Below, one piece after another: positions 43,585-46,586 of a DNA stretch of 46,586 nucleotides. The DNA is from an uncultured Lachnospiraceae bacterium (GTDB taxonomy: Bacteria > Bacillota > Clostridia > Lachnospirales > Lachnospiraceae), in NCBI GenBank assembly GCA_902774725.1, contig CACYJP010000020.1:1-46586 (forward strand), read 5' to 3'. A model generated the notes under the pieces. The model had not been told where the DNA came from, searched no databases, and saw nothing but the letters and a program-made list of their open reading frames with translations. How positions within the stretch are numbered: the first letter of the stretch is position 1; each line of letters opens with the position of its first letter. Position numbers and translations under genes: made by a program.

Positions 43585-45246
43585 CTATACCTCAGATATG
43601 ATTGGAAGTATCATTGGTCTTCTCTTTGTCTTCTGCCACAGGAACTCACCAAGGTCCTCCCTGATACAAGCCTTTATTTTGCTCCAATCAGCACCACTTC
43701 CTGTAATACAACGCTGCACAGCTTCCTCAGCTATATCCTTACACTGTTCAATCAGCATCTCAGCTTCTCTTACATAGACAAAACCTCTTGATACGATATC
43801 CGGCCCGGCAAGCAGCTGATTAGAGCCGCTTTCAAGGGTAATAACAACAACCATAAGACCATTCTCAGAAAGATGCTGTCTATCCTTAATTACTATATTT
43901 CCAACATCTCCTACTCCAAGTCCATCAACAAACACACCACCTGATGGAACCTTACCTACTATATCAAAGCTGTCTTCCCCAACCTCAAGCACATCACCAC
44001 AGGTAAGTATTTTGATATTCTCTTTAGGAATGCCCATATCATTCGCAAGCTCTGAATGTCTCTTGAGGTGTCTGTATTCTCCATGAACAGGAACTGCATA
44101 CTTAGGCTTTGTAAGAGCATATATAAGCTTAAGCTCCTCCTGACACGCATGTCCGGAAACATGAGTGTCGTGATATATAACTCTCGCGCCCTTCTGCTCC
44201 AGCTCATTCATAACCTTATAAACTGATTTCTCATTTCCCGGAATAGGACTTGATGAGAAAATAACAACATCACCGGGCACGATAGATATCTTATTGTGAA
44301 TCGATGCTGCGATCCTTGAAAGCGCTGCCATATTTTCACCCTGAGAACCTGTCGTTATATAAACGAGTTTTTCATCAGGATAATTCTTCGCCTCGTCGAT
44401 ATTTATCAGAGTATTATCCGGTATACTTATATATCCGAGTTCAGAAGCAATATTCATAACATTGACCATACTTCTTCCCTCAAGGATAACCTTGCGCCCG
44501 TATTTATAAGCAGAGTTAATTATCTGCTGAACTCTGTCTACATTTGAAGCAAATGTAGCAATTATGAGTCTTCTGTCTCTTATATCATCAAACACTCTGT
44601 CCAGAGTTTTTCCGACCATTTTTTCTGATGGTGTATATCCGGTCCTTTCGACATTTGTCGAATCCGCCATTAGAAGCAGCACACCTTTTTTACCAAGCTC
44701 ACCGAATCTCTGAAGATCAATAACATCTCCGAACACAGGAGTATAATCCACCTTAAAATCTCCTGTATGAACTATGATTCCGGCCGGCGTATATATAGCA
44801 AGAGCACAGGAATCAGCAATCGAATGATTCGTCCTGATAAACTCAATCCTGAAGCAGCCGAGATTGATGATCTGGCCATAGGTTACTACCTTTCTTCTGA
44901 CATTTTCCAGAAGACCATGCATGCCAAGCTTATATTCAATAAGTCCCATTGTAAGCTTAGTAGTATAAATAGGAATGCTTATTTCCTTTTCAATATACGG
45001 AATAGATCCGATATGATCCTCGTGTCCGTGAGTTACAACCATTCCTCTTATTTTATCTTTGTTATCTCTGAGGTACGAGATATCAGGAATAACAAGGTCA
45101 ACTCCCAGCATATCATCATCTGGAAATGCAAGTCCACCATCTATAATTATAATATCATCGCCACTTTCTATAGCGGTGATGTTCATACCTATCTGTTCAA
45201 GTCCACCAAGCGGTATGATCTTTACTTTTCCACCTTCGTTTTTCAA
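43585..45246 (-). CDS. rnj: ribonuclease J
   Basis: 553 residues, the usual RNase J length. A metallo-beta-lactamase domain has HGHEDHIG (73-80). The beta-CASP domain has 'LLMADSTNVERTGYTPSE' and 'SVYKVMNELEQKGARVIYH'; 'VPVHGEYRHLKRHSELA' supplies late metal ligands; a C-terminal domain follows. It is a 5'-3' exo- and endonuclease for mRNA and rRNA processing. The start is TTG at 45246, chosen because GGAGG lies six bases upstream. A terminator separates it from ruvX. Confidence 0.95.
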   Translation of the reverse strand: MKNEGGKVKIIPLGGLEQIGMNITAIESGDDIIIIDGGLAFPDDDMLGVDLVIPDISYLRDNKDKIRGMVVTHGHEDHIGSIPYIEKEISIPIYTTKLTMGLIEYKLGMHGLLENVRRKVVTYGQIINLGCFRIEFIRTNHSIADSCALAIYTPAGIIVHTGDFKVDYTPVFGDVIDLQRFGELGKKGVLLLMADSTNVERTGYTPSEKMVGKTLDRVFDDIRDRRLIIATFASNVDRVQQIINSAYKYGRKVILEGRSMVNVMNIASELGYISIPDNTLINIDEAKNYPDEKLVYITTGSQGENMAALSRIAASIHNKISIVPGDVVIFSSSPIPGNEKSVYKVMNELEQKGARVIYHDTHVSGHACQEELKLIYALTKPKYAVPVHGEYRHLKRHSELANDMGIPKENIKILTCGDVLEVGEDSFDIVGKVPSGGVFVDGLGVGDVGNIVIKDRQHLSENGLMVVVITLESGSNQLLAGPDIVSRGFVYVREAEMLIEQCKDIAEEAVQRCITGSGADWSKIKACIREDLGEFLWQKTKRRPMILPIISEV

Positions 45247-45275
45247 ACCGATCCTCCACGTCGATAATTATGCAC

Positions 45276-45306
45276 AAAAGACACAGGATTATTATTCCGG
45301 TGTCTT
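45276..45306 (-). terminator. terminator between ruvX and RNase J
   Basis: On the minus strand AAGACACCGG pairs with CCTGTGTCTT (one C-U mismatch) around AATAATAAT, followed by TTGTG. The stem starts at the ruvX stop codon. The U-run is short, so read-through is likely partial. Confidence 0.55.
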
Positions 45307-45733
45307 ATTTAAGTTCTTTATTCATATCAAGATACGTCTGCAGAATTATAGCAGCCGCCATCTTATCTATATGTTCTTTTCTCCCCGATATAGCAACTCC
45401 TGTTTCTTTAAGTATCCTGTCAGCTTCAGATGTTGTAAGCCTCTCATCTACCTCAATTATTTCAAGCCCTGTTCGCCTTGATAATTCCTGAGAAAACTCT
45501 CTCATCAATTGAACCATTTCACCCTCAGTTCCGTTCATATTAAGAGGTTTACCAATCACTATCTTTTCGACATCATTTTGGCTTATCAGCTCTTCGATTC
45601 TCTGATACGTTTTTCTGAGCTTATTTGCTCTCTCTCTAACGATTGTTTCAACCGGCTGTGCAGTTATCATCATATCATCAGATATAGCAACACCTACAGT
45701 TTTAGTACCATAATCGAGTCCCATAATTCTCAT
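45305..45733 (-). CDS. ruvX: RuvX/YqgF-family RNase H-fold nuclease
   Basis: 142 residues. The RNase H fold shows 'GLDYGTKTVGVAISD' (first catalytic Asp), 'KIVIGKPLNMNGTEG', 'VDERLTTSEADRIL' (catalytic Glu) and the helix 'HIDKMAAAIILQTYLD'. YqgF takes part in 16S rRNA 5' maturation and is often called a putative Holliday junction resolvase. It follows ireB by about 10 bases, the standard Firmicutes ireB-ruvX pair. Confidence 0.95.
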   Translation of the reverse strand: MRIMGLDYGTKTVGVAISDDMMITAQPVETIVRERANKLRKTYQRIEELISQNDVEKIVIGKPLNMNGTEGEMVQLMREFSQELSRRTGLEIIEVDERLTTSEADRILKETGVAISGRKEHIDKMAAAIILQTYLDMNKELK

Positions 45734-45743
45734 AACACAGTAC

Positions 45744-46010
45744 CTACTTAAGAACAGTCTCTATATAGTTTTCCATAAGAAGCTCAAGTATCTCATCGCG
45801 CTCTGCTTTCATGATAAGACTGCGCGCACCCTTATAGCTGGTTATATAAGTAGGATCTCCACTCATGATATAACCAACTATCTGATTAACAGGATTATAA
45901 CCTTTTTCCGAAAGAGCTTCGTAAACCTGAGCAACCACATCAGCTACCTCTATAGTGTATTCACGTTCTATATCGATATCCTGTGTGTGCTGTTCATTAT
46001 ATCTATCCAT
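45744..46010 (-). CDS. ireB: IreB family regulatory phosphoprotein (UPF0297)
   Basis: 88 residues. The conserved core '[38 protein letters not shown]' (read in parts) is unmistakable for IreB/YrzL. In enterococci IreB is phosphorylated by the PASTA kinase IreK and limits cephalosporin resistance. The frame is open to a GTG at 46022, but GAGGCGG lies within that extension, so I take the ATG at 46010 ([10 protein letters not shown]). Confidence 0.93.
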   Translation of the reverse strand: MDRYNEQHTQDIDIEREYTIEVADVVAQVYEALSEKGYNPVNQIVGYIMSGDPTYITSYKGARSLIMKAERDEILELLMENYIETVLK

Positions 46011-46094
46011 ATTCCGCCTCACATATAGTGCAGTAAAAATTTACAGTTATAGTAATAATAATATAAACTCATCCAAATATCAAGCACAGTAGTT

Positions 46095-46559
46095 TTACTG
46101 AGCAGCGTTCGCTTTTCTAAGCTGATCCCTTCTCCTGAATATTCCATACACGTACTCGGCAAGGAATATCATACTAAGTATCAGCAGCAGAACCAGGTAT
46201 ATCAGAACCGCTCCTCTTATGCCATGCTCTACAACGGCTTTGTCTGAGAAGAAAAATGCAATTACCGAAACCGCAATATATCCTCCAAGAATAGCATTCT
46301 GATATCTCATTACCGTAAGCAGGTTTGCGAGCAGACCTGCAAAACCAAGCAGTCCACTTCCGAGCATCATTATGAGAAGATCATATTTGTATGGAGAAAG
46401 ATCTACTCCGTAAAGTGCTGATAGTACCGGGATACCAAGCAGCCATGCACCAGCCAGACAAACGACTGTAATTGCGATTACATACATCACCTGCTTCAGA
46501 CATTCCATAACATACTTTCTGAGTTTGTTCTCATTCCATAAACAGGAATATCTAAACAT
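46095..46559 (-). CDS. C-terminal part of a MOP/Wzx-type flippase, apparently a remnant
   Basis: 154 residues with four or five membrane helices. The segments 'GIPVLSALYGVDLSPYKYDL' and 'LLIMMLGSGLLGFAGLLANLLTVMRYQ' look like the C-terminal third of the polysaccharide flippases (about 470-490 residues) common in Lachnospiraceae. In-frame stops lie just upstream of the ATG at 46559, so the N-terminal two-thirds are not joined to it in this frame. The window ends 27 bases later, so a frameshift or rearrangement cannot be traced. A small independent membrane protein is the alternative. Confidence 0.5.
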   Translation of the reverse strand: MFRYSCLWNENKLRKYVMECLKQVMYVIAITVVCLAGAWLLGIPVLSALYGVDLSPYKYDLLIMMLGSGLLGFAGLLANLLTVMRYQNAILGGYIAVSVIAFFFSDKAVVEHGIRGAVLIYLVLLLILSMIFLAEYVYGIFRRRDQLRKANAAQ

Positions 46560-46586
46560 AGATTATCAAGTATTTCTTTAGTTGCA

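Overview
The window looks like chromosomal DNA of a low-GC Clostridia member, most plausibly a Lachnospiraceae. The reasons are AT-rich DNA, strong Shine-Dalgarno sites, the ireB-ruvX / RNase J / YlbF / MltG-like / trmR / U32 housekeeping order, a Gram-positive type IV pilus (T4P) operon without a secretin, and YfhO-type multi-spanning membrane proteins. I see no rRNA, tRNA, CRISPR array, insertion sequence or phage gene, and no gene-free stretch longer than about 300 bases.

Region 1 (1-13284, transcribed leftward) is a surface-glycan operon. In transcription order it encodes a NeuD/PglD-like acetyltransferase, a NeuB-type nonulosonate synthase, a NeuC-type hydrolysing 2-epimerase, a short-chain dehydrogenase (SDR), an acetolactate-synthase-like thiamine diphosphate (ThDP) enzyme, two Gfo/Idh/MocA oxidoreductases, a CBS-domain nucleotidyltransferase resembling PtmE, a membrane-anchored GT2 glycosyltransferase whose 3' end is broken, a serine-acetyltransferase-like protein, a LegB-type 4,6-dehydratase, and a YfhO-family membrane protein cut by the window edge. 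Together they suggest a legionaminate- or sialate-like nine-carbon sugar plus a second modified sugar, attached to a surface polymer. No LegC aminotransferase and no CMP-sugar synthetase is present in the window.

Region 2 (13285-19260) holds a divergent promoter pair, a 1663-residue protein that looks like two YfhO proteins joined end to end, a bidirectional terminator, and efp (elongation factor P) with its own promoter.

Region 3 (19263-40640, leftward) is a complete-looking T4P operon apart from the prepilin peptidase: pilB, pilT, pilC, the major pilin, a structured leader, a fused pilM-pilN gene, a pilO-like gene, four minor-pilin-like genes (two of them very large), and a 2028-residue protein at the end. 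The last protein has a clear signal peptide encoded just upstream in another frame, so the gene carries a +1 frameshift as sequenced. A strong extended -10 promoter precedes pilB.

Region 4 (40649-46586, leftward) is housekeeping: ireB, ruvX, RNase J, a YlbF-family protein, an MltG-like protein lacking its catalytic domain, trmR and a U32 tRNA-hydroxylation protein. At the right edge lies what looks like the C-terminal remnant of a polysaccharide flippase.

The most interesting points are the two apparent gene-breaking events (GT2 tail, giant pilus-associated protein), the PilM-PilN fusion, the double YfhO protein, the unusual sugar-enzyme set, and the structured leader between the major pilin and pilMN.
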